From contig NZ_JAPSIB010000003.1 of NCBI RefSeq assembly GCF_031179145.1, forward strand, positions 1 to 64,000: a stretch of DNA of 64,000 bases. The letters run 5' to 3'. The notes under the pieces were generated by a model. That model searched no databases and was not told the origin of the DNA. It saw nothing but the letters and a program-made list of their open reading frames with translations. This DNA is from Brevibacterium sp. (GTDB lineage Bacteria > Actinomycetota > Actinomycetes > Actinomycetales > Brevibacteriaceae). The stretch's first letter is position 1. Each line of letters opens with the position of its first letter. Both the position numbers and the translations under genes were made by a program. This document shows, piece by piece, positions 41,056-50,079 of this stretch.

Positions 41056-41452
41056 CGCGCGTTTCCCCATCCCTGTGTTCTCGATATCGTGCCGTTGTTC
41101 TCACTCACCGGCCAACGATAGTCCACGGCCTGGACCCGGGCTCGATCGCCGATGCCCCAGGACGGATTCCAGTTCTGATTGCGGACCTGGGAGCGTTCTG
41201 CCGCTACCCGGGGACACTGACGAGCCTGAACTCCTCAGGCCACCACCACCGCGGGATCCAAGCGTCGACCGCGTTGACAACGTGTCGCATCTTTTCCTGT
41301 AATCTGATATATCAGTTGTTGATTCACCGGTGCCGGTGGACTTTCATCGCCGCGGATGGACATTCCGCCGGCGACCCGAGCAGTCCAGAGAGCGCGTCGA
41401 CTCGACAACACACGAACCAGCGAAACGTTCCCCTCAATGAAGAAGGACATCC
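41056..41452 (+). promoter_or_regulatory. Intergenic region with the promoter and palindrome of the YkvI-like gene
   Basis: This 397-bp gap between divergent genes shows a promoter near its right half: TTGACA at 41274-41279, an 18-bp spacer, TGTAAT at 41298-41303. The perfect palindrome CTGATATATCAG (41304-41315) abuts the -10, a typical repressor position. The leader from there to the ATG at 41453 is about 130 nt and ends with GAAGAAGGAC as ribosome site. The left part (41056-41270) shows nothing I can assign. Confidence 0.6.
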
Positions 41453-42577
41453 ATGACTGACAGCGTCGTCTCCACCACCGAAGTGCCCAAGGGAGAGAAG
41501 ACCAGCTTCCTCCGCGTGTTCACCTATGCCGGGGCGATCATCGCATTCCTCATCGGCTCGGGTTTTGCGACCGGCCAGGAGATCCTCCAGTACTACGCCT
41601 CCTACGGATACTGGGGAGTCTTCGGCACCGGACTGCTCGTCCTCGTCCTCATCTCCTACGTGGCTGTCGAGTTCTTCCTCGTCGGCCGGGCGCAGCAGTT
41701 CGCCAAGCCCTCTGATGTGTTCTACCACTACTGTGGCAAGCATCTCGGTGTCTTCTTCGACTACTTCTCGATCCTCTTCGTCTTCCTCAGCTTCACCGTG
41801 ATGATCGCGGGAGCCGGGGCGGTGTTCGAAGAGCACTATGGACTGTCGAAGTACATCGGTGGTGTCGCCCTGGCAGCCGCCGTCTGCCTCACCGTGTGGT
41901 TCGGTCTGAACAGCTTGGTCGACGTCATCGGCAAGATCGGACCGATCATCGTCGTCGTCGCCATCGCGCTCGGCCTCTTCGGCGTGCTCCGCGACCCCTC
42001 CGGGATTGCCGTCGGCAACGCCATCCTCCCCGACCTCGATGTCACTCGCGCGTCCTCCAACTGGTTCCTCTCGGGTCTGTCGTATGTCGGATTCTGCATG
42101 CTCTGGCTCGCGGCGTTCCTCGCCGCCCTCGGCAAGACGGTGAAGAGCCGGCGCGAGGCGACGGCCGGCGGGCTGACCGGTGGCGTGCTCTTCTCTCTGG
42201 CCTGCATCGTCGTCGGCCTGGGACTGCTGGCCAACATGGAACGTGTCTTCGACGCGGAGATTCCGATGCTCGTGCTCGCCGGCGACCTGGGCCCCTGGGT
42301 GGCGACAGCGATCTCGGTGATGATCCTCGCGGGCATCTACACCACGGCGATCCCGCTGCTGTGGACCGTGTCGTCACGGTTCTTCGAGGACAAGTCATCG
42401 AAGTTCAAGTACCTGACGATCGCACTGGCCGTTGTCGGCACGATCGTGGGCCTGCTGATTCCGTTCTCGCAGATGGTCAACATCGTCTATGTGATCAACG
42501 GGTACGTGGGAATCCTGCTGCTGGTGCTCATGATCGTCAAGACTGTCACCCGCATTGCCCGCCGCGAGAAGGTCTGA
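41453..42577 (+). CDS. YkvI-like multi-pass membrane protein (LeuT-fold transporter-like)
   Basis: The 374-residue protein has about 10 helices. It begins FLRVFTYAGAIIAFLIGSGFATGQEILQYY, seen here in part as GSGFATGQEILQYY, which matches YkvI-family membrane proteins related to branched-chain amino-acid carriers. The glycine-rich unwound helix 1 (IGSGFATGQE) is preserved. The function of the family is not established. It is monocistronic, ending at a strong terminator (42599-42628), and has its own promoter and palindrome. Confidence 0.85.
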   Translation: MTDSVVSTTEVPKGEKTSFLRVFTYAGAIIAFLIGSGFATGQEILQYYASYGYWGVFGTGLLVLVLISYVAVEFFLVGRAQQFAKPSDVFYHYCGKHLGVFFDYFSILFVFLSFTVMIAGAGAVFEEHYGLSKYIGGVALAAAVCLTVWFGLNSLVDVIGKIGPIIVVVAIALGLFGVLRDPSGIAVGNAILPDLDVTRASSNWFLSGLSYVGFCMLWLAAFLAALGKTVKSRREATAGGLTGGVLFSLACIVVGLGLLANMERVFDAEIPMLVLAGDLGPWVATAISVMILAGIYTTAIPLLWTVSSRFFEDKSSKFKYLTIALAVVGTIVGLLIPFSQMVNIVYVINGYVGILLLVLMIVKTVTRIARREKV

Positions 42578-42598
42578 ACGCTCCGCATCCCTTGCCAG

Positions 42599-42628
42599 TG
42601 AGGGCCGAGTCCGGCGACTCGGCCCTCA
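42599..42628 (+). terminator. Strong hairpin terminator after the YkvI-like gene
   Basis: TGAGGGCCGAGTC (42599-42611), loop CGGC, and GACTCGGCCCTCA (42616-42628) form a perfect 13-bp stem 21 bp after the stop codon. Confidence 0.9.
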
Positions 42629-42680
42629 CACTGCCTCCCCCGCCGACGGGCCCGCGGATCGGTGAACTCGAGTCGAAGAG

Positions 42681-44393
42681 TTGCCGAACAAGTCCCGATT
42701 CCCACCGATTTCGCACCCTTCGGTCCTCAAGTCAGGTCACAGTGAGCATGTGGATATCGAGATTCCTCTGGGTCGGCGCGACCGTCTGTATCGAGCCTGC
42801 GAGCTCGTCCCCGGAATCGTCAGCGGCCTCGCTCTCACGCTGCTGTTCATTCTGCCGTTCTTCAGCCCACTGCTCGCCGTGGGATTCGTGCTCGGGATCG
42901 CCGGACTCGTCTTCGTCCGCAGCGTGCGCGGCGCCGTCGACCTGACTCGGGGGTACCTGCGCTACCGGGCCGCGATCAGGGTCGACTACGCGGCCCGTCT
43001 CGTGGATCTGTCCCTGGCGAGGCGAGGACTGTCGGTTCCCGCCTCCCCGCATCAGTCGTACCGTGTCTCCCGGCACCGCGCGATGGTCGAGGAGGTGCAA
43101 GCCGATCCCTCCTCGATCCCCGATCCGCATTCGATCCGGCACGCAGTCATCATCGCCGCGTACAACGAACCGTTCGAGGTCGTGCAGGCGAGCCTGAGGT
43201 CTCTCGTCCAGTCCGCCCTGCCCGCCGAGCACCTGGCCGTGTTCTTCGCCTACGAGGAACGCGGCGGTCGCCCGATCGCGGAGACCGTCAGGCGGGTGAA
43301 GGAGGTCTTCGGAGAGTCCTTCGGTCACTTCGAGGTCGTCGAGCATCCCGCAGACCTGCCCGACGAGGTCGCCGGAAAGGGCGCGAACATCACCTACGCG
43401 GGACACCGGGTCTCCGCCTGGGCGGCCGCGCAAGGCCTCGACCCCTCGCTGGTCATCGTCACCACACTCGACTGCGACAACCGCGTCCATGAGAGCTACT
43501 TCGACGCCGTGAGCTACGAGTTCGCGCTCACCGCGAACCGGGGGCGGGCGAGCTATCAGCCCGTGAGCCTCTACACCAACAACATCTGGCAGGCGCCGGC
43601 GCCGACCCGGGTGATCGCCTCGGCGAACAGCTTCTGGAACCTTGTCAGCTCGGTCCGTCCCTTCGCCCTGCGGAACTTCGCCTCGCACTCCCAGCCCCTG
43701 GATGCGCTCGAGTCGATGGGCTACTGGTCGAAGCGCACCATCGTCGAGGACGGTCACCAGTACTGGCGCTCCTATCTGCACTTCGGCGGGGACTACACGG
43801 TCGTCCCGATCCACGTTCCCGTGCTGCAGGACGCGGTCGTCGCCGGAACCCTGGCGCAGACCCTGCGGGCGCAGTTCGCCCAATTGAGCCGGTGGTCGTA
43901 CGGCGCCTCCGACGTCCCCTATGTCGCCGCCAACCTCATCCGGCACCGGCGCAGACTGCCGGTCCTCGACGGCTGGTTGCGTCTGCTCGTCCTGCTCGAG
44001 GGCCACGTGTCGCTCGCCGTGGTCTCGCTCATCATCGCGGTGGGCGGCTGGATTCCATTCCTCATCCTCTCGGGGACCGCCTCGGCGGAATTCGGATCCG
44101 CGCCCGTTCCCACGATCGTCGATCAGCTGCCCTTCATCGTGGGCGGTCTGCAGCAGATCGGCACGGTCTGCCTGCTCGTCGCGGTGGTCGTCCACGTCAA
44201 ACTGCTCCCGCCGAGGCCGTTCAACTGCCCGAGGTCACGCACCCTCGGGATGTACCTGCAGTGGTTCCTCTACCCGGTCTCGATGCTCGTGTTCAATTCG
44301 TCCACGGCCCTGCACTCCCAGTCGCGGCTGCTCCTGGGACGGTATCGGGAGACCTTCGCCGTCACCGAGAAGGCTCGCGCGGAGTTCCGCTGA
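42681..44393 (+). CDS. Membrane-bound processive-type family 2 glycosyltransferase
   Basis: The protein has up to 570 residues: two N-terminal helices (LALTLLFILPFFSPLLAVGF and next), a GT2 domain (HAVIIAAYNEPFEVVQASL, VTTLDCDNRVHESYF with the DxD-type acid pair, IVEDGHQYWR) and QLSRWSYG, which matches the QxxRW motif of processive synthases, then further C-terminal helices. Such enzymes extend beta-linked polysaccharides or glycolipids. The start is uncertain: TTG 42681 gives the longest form, while GTG 42750 just before the first helix is as plausible. It is isolated, with no other polysaccharide genes nearby. Confidence 0.85.
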   Translation: MPNKSRFPPISHPSVLKSGHSEHVDIEIPLGRRDRLYRACELVPGIVSGLALTLLFILPFFSPLLAVGFVLGIAGLVFVRSVRGAVDLTRGYLRYRAAIRVDYAARLVDLSLARRGLSVPASPHQSYRVSRHRAMVEEVQADPSSIPDPHSIRHAVIIAAYNEPFEVVQASLRSLVQSALPAEHLAVFFAYEERGGRPIAETVRRVKEVFGESFGHFEVVEHPADLPDEVAGKGANITYAGHRVSAWAAAQGLDPSLVIVTTLDCDNRVHESYFDAVSYEFALTANRGRASYQPVSLYTNNIWQAPAPTRVIASANSFWNLVSSVRPFALRNFASHSQPLDALESMGYWSKRTIVEDGHQYWRSYLHFGGDYTVVPIHVPVLQDAVVAGTLAQTLRAQFAQLSRWSYGASDVPYVAANLIRHRRRLPVLDGWLRLLVLLEGHVSLAVVSLIIAVGGWIPFLILSGTASAEFGSAPVPTIVDQLPFIVGGLQQIGTVCLLVAVVVHVKLLPPRPFNCPRSRTLGMYLQWFLYPVSMLVFNSSTALHSQSRLLLGRYRETFAVTEKARAEFR

Positions 44394-44478
44394 CTCAGCA
44401 CAAGGGCAAGGCACTGTGCCCCCGCGGCCTCGGACCCGCTAGTCTGGGATGACCGCGCAATCACGTCAGGAGCTTCCC

Positions 44479-44940
44479 TTGGCCTTCGACCTCGACGACA
44501 TCGATCGCAGCATCATCGCCGCGCTCGTCGAGGACTCGCGCCTGAGCGTGCGGCAGCTGGCCGACCGCGTCCACATCTCCCGCTCTGCCGCGCACAAGCG
44601 CTTCACCGCCCTCGTCGAGTCGGGAGCGATCAGGAAGTTCACCGCCGAGGTGGACCGCTCCGCCCTCGGCATGTCCGTCATGGCCGTGGTCGTCGTCAAG
44701 ATCGGCGAGCGCCCCTGGCCCGAGGTCCGGGACGACCTCGCGGAACTTCCGTTCGTCGAGAAGGTGCAGGCCGTCAGCGGCGACATCGATGCGCTCGTCA
44801 CCGTCAATGCCCCGGACAACACGGCATTGTCCGAGGTGATCCTCCGCCGCATCCATGAGGTGCCCGGGGTCGTCTCGAGCCGTTCGCTGCTCATCCTCGA
44901 CGAGGCGGAAGGCAGCCGGCCCGGCTCCTACAGCCACTGA
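44479..44940 (+). CDS. Lrp/AsnC-family regulator, probable regulator of the adjacent 2-oxoacid dehydrogenase operon
   Basis: The 153-residue protein has an N-terminal HTH (LDDIDRSIIAALVEDSRLSV, QLADRVHISRSAAHKRFTAL) and a C-terminal RAM ligand domain (VMAVVVVKIGERPWPEV, VQAVSGDIDALVTVNAPDN). The TTG at 44479 is chosen because CAGGAG lies 6 bp upstream and the HTH starts at once; an ATG at 44449 would add ten residues. It stands 171 bp before the branched-chain 2-oxoacid dehydrogenase genes, same direction. Lrp-type control of bkd operons by branched-chain amino acids is known, so this is the likely role. Confidence 0.9.
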   Translation: MAFDLDDIDRSIIAALVEDSRLSVRQLADRVHISRSAAHKRFTALVESGAIRKFTAEVDRSALGMSVMAVVVVKIGERPWPEVRDDLAELPFVEKVQAVSGDIDALVTVNAPDNTALSEVILRRIHEVPGVVSSRSLLILDEAEGSRPGSYSH

Positions 44941-45111
44941 GGCGGTTCAGTGTCGCTCGGCGGTGATGGTGGGGCCTCCGGCTCGGCCAAATGTCCGCCG
45001 CTCAGCGCGTGATCGGGTCCGTACGTCCACTCTTCGCGACACAGCCGGCCGCCCGTCCGGGAGCCCTGAAAAGGCCTGGAAACGTGACCTGAACCACTCC
45101 ATCATGGGGGC

Positions 45112-46218
45112 ATGAGCATCGACGTCCCCACGACTGGTCGCGCACTGCCCGAGTTGCAGCCGGTGAGATTCATCGGCGCGAACGGGCAGCCTGCGGACAC
45201 CGACACCGCCGGCCTCACACCACCGAGTCTGAGCACGCTGCTCGGCCTCTATCGGCAGATGGTCCACGTCCGGCGCTTCGAAGCGCAGGTGACCGCGCTG
45301 ACGAAGCAGGGTCGCTTGGCGACCTATCCCTCGGCTGCTGGACAGGAGGCGACCGAAGTCGGAGCGACGACCGCCCTCGGACCGACCGACTGGCTGTTCC
45401 CGACGTACCGCGACTCCGCCGCGCTGCTCACTCGCGGCGTTCCGGTGGCCGAGATTCTCGCGGCCTTCCGGGGAGACTGGCACTGCGGTTTCAATCCTTA
45501 CGAATACCACATCTCACCTGCGGCGACGCCCCTGGCGACGCAGACCCTGCACGCTACCGGCTACGCGATGGCGTCGAAGCTGAAGAGGCGCGGCGAATGC
45601 ACCCTGACCTTCTTCGGCGACGGCGCCAGCAGCGAGGGCGACGCCCATGAGGCGCTCAACTTCGCCTCGGTCTGGCAGACCCCCACGGTCTTCGTCCTCC
45701 AGAACAACCAGTACGCGATCTCCACTCCCCTGCGCGCCCAGTCGAACGCGACGATGTTCGCGGACCGCGCCGCCGGCTATGGCATCCCCGGCATCCGTGT
45801 CGACGGCAACGACGTCGCGGCCGTCTTCGCCGCAGTCAGCGCCGCCCTCGAGCGCGCCCGGGACGGTGAGGGACCGACCCTCATCGAATGCCTCACCTAC
45901 CGGATCGAGTCCCACACGAACTCCGACGACCCGACCCGCTACCGGGATTCCGCGGAGGTCGACCACTGGAAGCAACTCGACCCCATCGACCGGGTGGAGA
46001 AGTACCTCCGCTCCCACGGCGCCCTCGACGACGTGGGCAATGAGGAGATCCTCGCCTCCGCCGAGGTGCTCGCCGCCTCCGTCCGTGACGCGATGAACAC
46101 CGACTCCGAACTCGACCCGACCGAGATCTTCGCCCACGTCTACGCGAACCCGCGTACCCACCTGCGCGAACAGCAGGCGATCCTCGAAGCCGAACTCGCC
46201 GAGGCAGGCCGGCGATGA
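45112..46218 (+). CDS. bkdA: Branched-chain 2-oxoacid dehydrogenase E1 alpha subunit
   Basis: The 368-residue ThDP enzyme subunit has YRQMVHVRRFEAQVTALTKQG, YPSAAGQEATEVG and the ThDP/Mg motif FGDGASSEGDAHEALNFASV ending in QNN. It lacks E1-beta parts, so it needs the next gene. Family knowledge: E1 decarboxylates branched-chain 2-oxoacids (from Val, Leu, Ile) or pyruvate, and the presence of the Lrp gene favours the branched-chain role. It overlaps E1-beta by 4 bases (ATGA). TGGGGG precedes the ATG. Confidence 0.9.
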   Translation: MSIDVPTTGRALPELQPVRFIGANGQPADTDTAGLTPPSLSTLLGLYRQMVHVRRFEAQVTALTKQGRLATYPSAAGQEATEVGATTALGPTDWLFPTYRDSAALLTRGVPVAEILAAFRGDWHCGFNPYEYHISPAATPLATQTLHATGYAMASKLKRRGECTLTFFGDGASSEGDAHEALNFASVWQTPTVFVLQNNQYAISTPLRAQSNATMFADRAAGYGIPGIRVDGNDVAAVFAAVSAALERARDGEGPTLIECLTYRIESHTNSDDPTRYRDSAEVDHWKQLDPIDRVEKYLRSHGALDDVGNEEILASAEVLAASVRDAMNTDSELDPTEIFAHVYANPRTHLREQQAILEAELAEAGRR

Positions 46219-47234
46219 CTGTCACCGCTCTCACCTCGACCGAGGAGGACCCTGCTCCCACCTCGGTGACCATGGCGAAGGCGCTCAACCGGGCGCTGCA
46301 CGACAGCCTGGCCGAGGACGAGAACGTCGTCGTCTACGGCGAGGACGTCGGTCGCCTCGGAGGAGTCTTCCGTGTCACCGACGGTCTGCAGGCGGAGTTC
46401 GGGACCGAGCGGGTCTGGGACTCTCCGCTCGCGGAGTCGGGAATCGTCGGCACCGCCGTGGGCATGGCGATGGCGGGCATGCGGCCGGTCGTCGAGATGC
46501 AGTTCGACGCCTACGCGTACCCTGCGTTCGAGCAGATCGTGTCCCAGGTCGCGAAGATGCGCAATCGCACGAAGGGCCGGGTGAGCCTGCCGATCACCAT
46601 CCGGATCCCATGCGCCGGCGACATCGGCGGCGTCGAGCACCACTCGGACTCCTCGGAGGCCTACTGGTGCGCGACCCCGGGCCTCACCGTCGTCACCCCC
46701 TCGAACCCGGCCGATGCGTACTCGATGCTGCGGGAGTCGATCGCCTCCGACGACCCCGTCATCTTCATGGAGCCGAAGTCCCGGTATTGGATGAAGGACC
46801 AGCTCAGCCTGCCCGTGACAACTGCCCCGATGGGCCGGGCGCAGGTCGTTCGCGCAGGCAACGACGTGAGTCTGCTGGCCTACGGATCGACTGTGCGCAC
46901 AGCTCTCGCCGCCGCCGAGGTGGGTGCTGAGCACGGCCTGTCCGTCGAGGTCGTCGATCTGCGATCGCTCTCGCCCTTCGACGACGCAACCGTGTCCGCA
47001 TCGGTGCGCAAGACCTCGCGCGCGGCCGTCATCCATGAGGCCGCGCAGTTCGGCGGATTCGGCGCCGAGGTGGCCGCCCGGGTCACCGAACGCAACTTCG
47101 TCCACCTCGCCGCCCCGATCCTGCGGATCACCGGCTTCGACACCCCGTATCCGCCCCCGAAGCTCGAGGAGCACTACTTGCCGACGCCCGAACGCGTGCT
47201 CGACGCCATCGAAACCTGGGACTGGGAGCTGTGA
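46215..47234 (+). CDS. bkdB: Branched-chain 2-oxoacid dehydrogenase E1 beta subunit
   Basis: The 339-residue protein has MAKALNRALHDSLAEDENVV, GEDVGRLGGVFRVTDGLQ, FGTERVWDSPLAESGIVGTA and the C-terminal transketolase part (VEVVDLRSLSPFDDATVSAS). It completes the E1 active site with the alpha subunit. The region VEMQFDAYAYPAFEQI matches 2-oxoacid dehydrogenases of the branched-chain or acetoin type; the substrate is inferred from context. The stop overlaps the E2 start as TGATG. Confidence 0.9.
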   Translation: MTVTALTSTEEDPAPTSVTMAKALNRALHDSLAEDENVVVYGEDVGRLGGVFRVTDGLQAEFGTERVWDSPLAESGIVGTAVGMAMAGMRPVVEMQFDAYAYPAFEQIVSQVAKMRNRTKGRVSLPITIRIPCAGDIGGVEHHSDSSEAYWCATPGLTVVTPSNPADAYSMLRESIASDDPVIFMEPKSRYWMKDQLSLPVTTAPMGRAQVVRAGNDVSLLAYGSTVRTALAAAEVGAEHGLSVEVVDLRSLSPFDDATVSASVRKTSRAAVIHEAAQFGGFGAEVAARVTERNFVHLAAPILRITGFDTPYPPPKLEEHYLPTPERVLDAIETWDWEL

Positions 47235-48697
47235 TGAGCGCCGCCAGCCATGACGGCGACCGGGCACCGACCCGAGATTTCATCCTCCCGGACCTCGGTG
47301 AGGGGCTGACCGAGGCCGAACTCATCGCCTGGAAGGTCGGCGAGGGCGACGAAGTGCACGTCGATCAGTTGGTCGTCGAGGTCGAATCCGCCAAGAGCGT
47401 GGTCGAGCTGCCGTGTCCGTTCGCCGGCAAGATCGCGACTCTGCATGCTCGTCCCGGTGACACCGTCACCGCAGGCCAGGCCCTATTGACCGTCGCCGAG
47501 GTGGAGAGCGCTGATGCTGTTTCCGCTGACAGGTCTGTCCCCGCCGACGGTTCTGTGTCCGACGGCAGTTCTGTGTCCGGTGGCAGCGATGCACCTGTCG
47601 AGGAGTCTCAGGGACGCAGCGCGAACCTCATCGGATACGGCACGAGGGAGCGTCAGTCGCGGCCGACCAAAAGGCGGTCCTTCGGTTCGAGGACTGCGGG
47701 CCTGACGCCAGTCCCGGACCTCCCCGCCGAGGACGGCCTCGCGCACGCACCGGCCGCCTCGGCGCCCACCCCCGCGACCGCCTCGGCGAAGGCGGCTCCA
47801 GCCGGAAGCGACTCGTCTGCCGTGTCCCCGGTCGTCTCCCCCATCGTGCGCCGGCTCGCGAAGGAGCACGGTCTCGCCGCGAAGCACCTGCAGGGGTCCG
47901 GTCCCGGAGGAGTCGTCACCCGCGCGGACATCGCCGCCGCAATCGAAGAGAAGGCGGCCCCAGAAGAAGCGGCCCCGTCGGTTGAAGCCGGTGCTGATAA
48001 CGTCACCCGCGATACCCGTACCCCGATCACCGGCCTGCGCAAGATCGTCGCCGAGCGCCTGACCAAATCCCGGCAGGAGATCCCCGAGGCAACGATCTGG
48101 CTCGACGTCGACGCCACCGAACTGCTCGCCACGAAGCGCGCCCTCGAAGCACGGACCGGTGAGAGGTACTCGCTGCTGTCCCTCGTCGCACGCTTCGTCG
48201 TCGCGGGCCTGAAGAAGCATCCGATCCTCAACTCGTCCATCGACACGGACGCCGGTGAGATCGTCACCCACTCGGACATCAATCTCGGTCTAGCCGCCCA
48301 GACTCCGCGCGGGCTCATGGTTCCCGTCGTCCATCAGGCGGGCGAGATGAGTCTGCGCCAGCTGCGCGACGCGATCTCGGACACCGTCGGCAAGTCGGCA
48401 ACCGGCAAGTTCAGCACCCAGGAGCTCTCCGGCGGCACGTTCACACTCAACAACTACGGGGTGTTCGGCGTCGACGGCTCCGCCCCGATCATCAACCTCC
48501 CCGAGGTCGCGATGCTCGGCATGGGCCGGATCAAGGACCGGCCCTGGGTCGTCGACGGTCAGCTCACGGTGCGCAAGGTCATGTACCTGTCGTTCGTCTT
48601 CGACCATCGAGCCTGTGACGGCGCGGAGCCGAGCGAGTTCCTCACCTTCGTCGCCGACTGCATCGAGAATCCGATCGCCCTGCTGCCCGAGGTGTGA
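47234..48697 (+). CDS. bkdC: Dihydrolipoyl acyltransferase E2 of the branched-chain 2-oxoacid dehydrogenase
   Basis: The 487-residue protein has one lipoyl domain (lipoyl-Lys K54 in VEVESAKSVVELPCP), a low-complexity Ser/Asp/Gly-rich linker (about 95-125), an E3-binding domain (VSPIVRRLAKEHGLAAKHLQ, then SGPGGVVTRADI), and the catalytic domain with TPITGLRKIVAERLT, PEATIWLDVDATEL and the active site FDHRACDGAE. It moves the acyl group from E1 to CoA. The operon has no E3 (lipoamide dehydrogenase); that enzyme must be supplied elsewhere. Confidence 0.93.
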   Translation: MSAASHDGDRAPTRDFILPDLGEGLTEAELIAWKVGEGDEVHVDQLVVEVESAKSVVELPCPFAGKIATLHARPGDTVTAGQALLTVAEVESADAVSADRSVPADGSVSDGSSVSGGSDAPVEESQGRSANLIGYGTRERQSRPTKRRSFGSRTAGLTPVPDLPAEDGLAHAPAASAPTPATASAKAAPAGSDSSAVSPVVSPIVRRLAKEHGLAAKHLQGSGPGGVVTRADIAAAIEEKAAPEEAAPSVEAGADNVTRDTRTPITGLRKIVAERLTKSRQEIPEATIWLDVDATELLATKRALEARTGERYSLLSLVARFVVAGLKKHPILNSSIDTDAGEIVTHSDINLGLAAQTPRGLMVPVVHQAGEMSLRQLRDAISDTVGKSATGKFSTQELSGGTFTLNNYGVFGVDGSAPIINLPEVAMLGMGRIKDRPWVVDGQLTVRKVMYLSFVFDHRACDGAEPSEFLTFVADCIENPIALLPEV

Positions 48698-48771
48698 GGC
48701 CTGTACTCGCACGGGTCACTGGGCTCTGCAGCCGTCGATGTCGATCGCGACGTCCCGTCTATAGGCCTGCC

Positions 48772-49989
48772 CTAGTCGTCGAGCAGCATTGCCGCGTACA
48801 TCGGGCGTGCGGCGTCGGCGCTCGGTGGGTGGAACAGGCTCGCGGTCGCGTCGCGATAGAGGCGGCTGAGCTCATGCGAGTTGTCGAATCCGCTGCCACC
48901 GGTGCACATGAGCGCAGTCTCCGCCGCCCGCCTGGCGGCGCCCGAGGCCTTGATCCTCGCCCCGACGAGGCGCAGCGGCCACCCAGCCCCATGATCGACG
49001 AGCTCGTCGAAGTCCCGGGTATAGGCGTCGAGCATCGCGGGCACGCTGAGGTAGTCGAGGTGCGCATCGGCCAGGCGCGTCCGCGCTTCGGGCACCTCGG
49101 CGAAGGTGGTCCCGGACTTCGCCGATTTCCGCTTGTGCAGACCAGCTGCTCCGAGCTCCAGGGCCCGCCGCGCCACACCGGCGTAGACCGAGGCGATGAG
49201 CAGCTGGAAGTTGCTGGTGATCGCGAAGGTCAGCAGGTCGGGGTGTTTGCCCGTGGGGATGCGCCGCGACACGTGCTCGGGGCGCATCTTGACCTTGTCG
49301 AGGATCGTCGCGCGCGACTGTGAGGCCCGCATCCCGAGCACATCCCACTGGTCGGAGATGGTGATGCCCTCCGCCGAGCGCTCGATGAAGCCGTAGACCA
49401 GTTCGTCCGCAGCCGTGTTCCCATCGTCTGCCCCGGCAAGGCCGCCGCTATCGCTGCCATCCCCGCCCGAGACGAGTCCGTGCACGATCAGCCGGGTCCA
49501 CACCGGCGAGAGTGAGGTGAAGATCTTCACCCCCGAGAGCAGATAGCCGCCGCCGTCCATCGGTTCGGCGGTCGTGGTCGACCCCTGCAGCACCCAGTCG
49601 TTCGAGGGCTCCGAGATCCCGAACGCGAAGATCTCCCCCGCCATCACCTCGTCGAAGACCCAGTTGAGCGAGTCGTCGCCGCGATCGTTCATCGCCTTGA
49701 CCACTCCGGTGCACATGAGGTGCATGTTGATCGCGAGCGCCGTCGCGGGTGCCGCCGAGGCCAGGCGCTGCTGCAGCCGCGAGACCTCGTGCAGGCTCAG
49801 CCCCGGCCCGCCATGCGAGGCCGGAACGAACAGTGTCAGGTACCGCAGGTCTTTGAGATCCTCGAGGTCTTCGTCGAAGAAGCGGTTCTCCCGGTCGTAG
49901 TCTCCGGCACGCTCACGGAACCGTTCGAGCACCTCGGCGGGCAGGTACTGCTCCGCCAACTCGGCATGGCGGACTTCACGGTCGGTCAC
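48772..49989 (-). CDS. Acyl-CoA dehydrogenase-family protein of the KAS operon
   Basis: The 405-residue flavoprotein has FVPASHGGPGLSLHEVSRLQ (N-terminal helical domain), FAFGISEPSNDWVLQGSTTT (FAD/substrate strand), GVKIFTSLSPVWT, and a C-terminal helical domain with MCTGGSGFDNSHELSRLYRD. Glutamate in the usual catalytic place is not obvious. The sequence resembles the broader acyl-CoA dehydrogenase/flavin monooxygenase set, so oxidation of an acyl thioester or hydroxylation are both possible. Start: GTG 49989 with AAGGAG 5 bp upstream. The upstream ketoacyl synthase stops 90 bp before it. Confidence 0.82.
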   Translation of the reverse strand: MTDREVRHAELAEQYLPAEVLERFRERAGDYDRENRFFDEDLEDLKDLRYLTLFVPASHGGPGLSLHEVSRLQQRLASAAPATALAINMHLMCTGVVKAMNDRGDDSLNWVFDEVMAGEIFAFGISEPSNDWVLQGSTTTAEPMDGGGYLLSGVKIFTSLSPVWTRLIVHGLVSGGDGSDSGGLAGADDGNTAADELVYGFIERSAEGITISDQWDVLGMRASQSRATILDKVKMRPEHVSRRIPTGKHPDLLTFAITSNFQLLIASVYAGVARRALELGAAGLHKRKSAKSGTTFAEVPEARTRLADAHLDYLSVPAMLDAYTRDFDELVDHGAGWPLRLVGARIKASGAARRAAETALMCTGGSGFDNSHELSRLYRDATASLFHPPSADAARPMYAAMLLDD

Positions 49990-50079
49990 TGGATCTCCTT
50001 GCTCGTGGCGGTCGTGGTCTGTCGGTGGCAGGCTCTGCGGCGCGGACGTCGTGGTCCTTGTCATCGACCGGCACTCCGG

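Noticed and set aside
42732-44195. A 487-residue minus-strand open frame opposite the glycosyltransferase
   Set aside because: Composition is Asp/Gly/Arg-rich with no recognisable domain, as expected for an antisense shadow; the plus strand has GT2 motifs.
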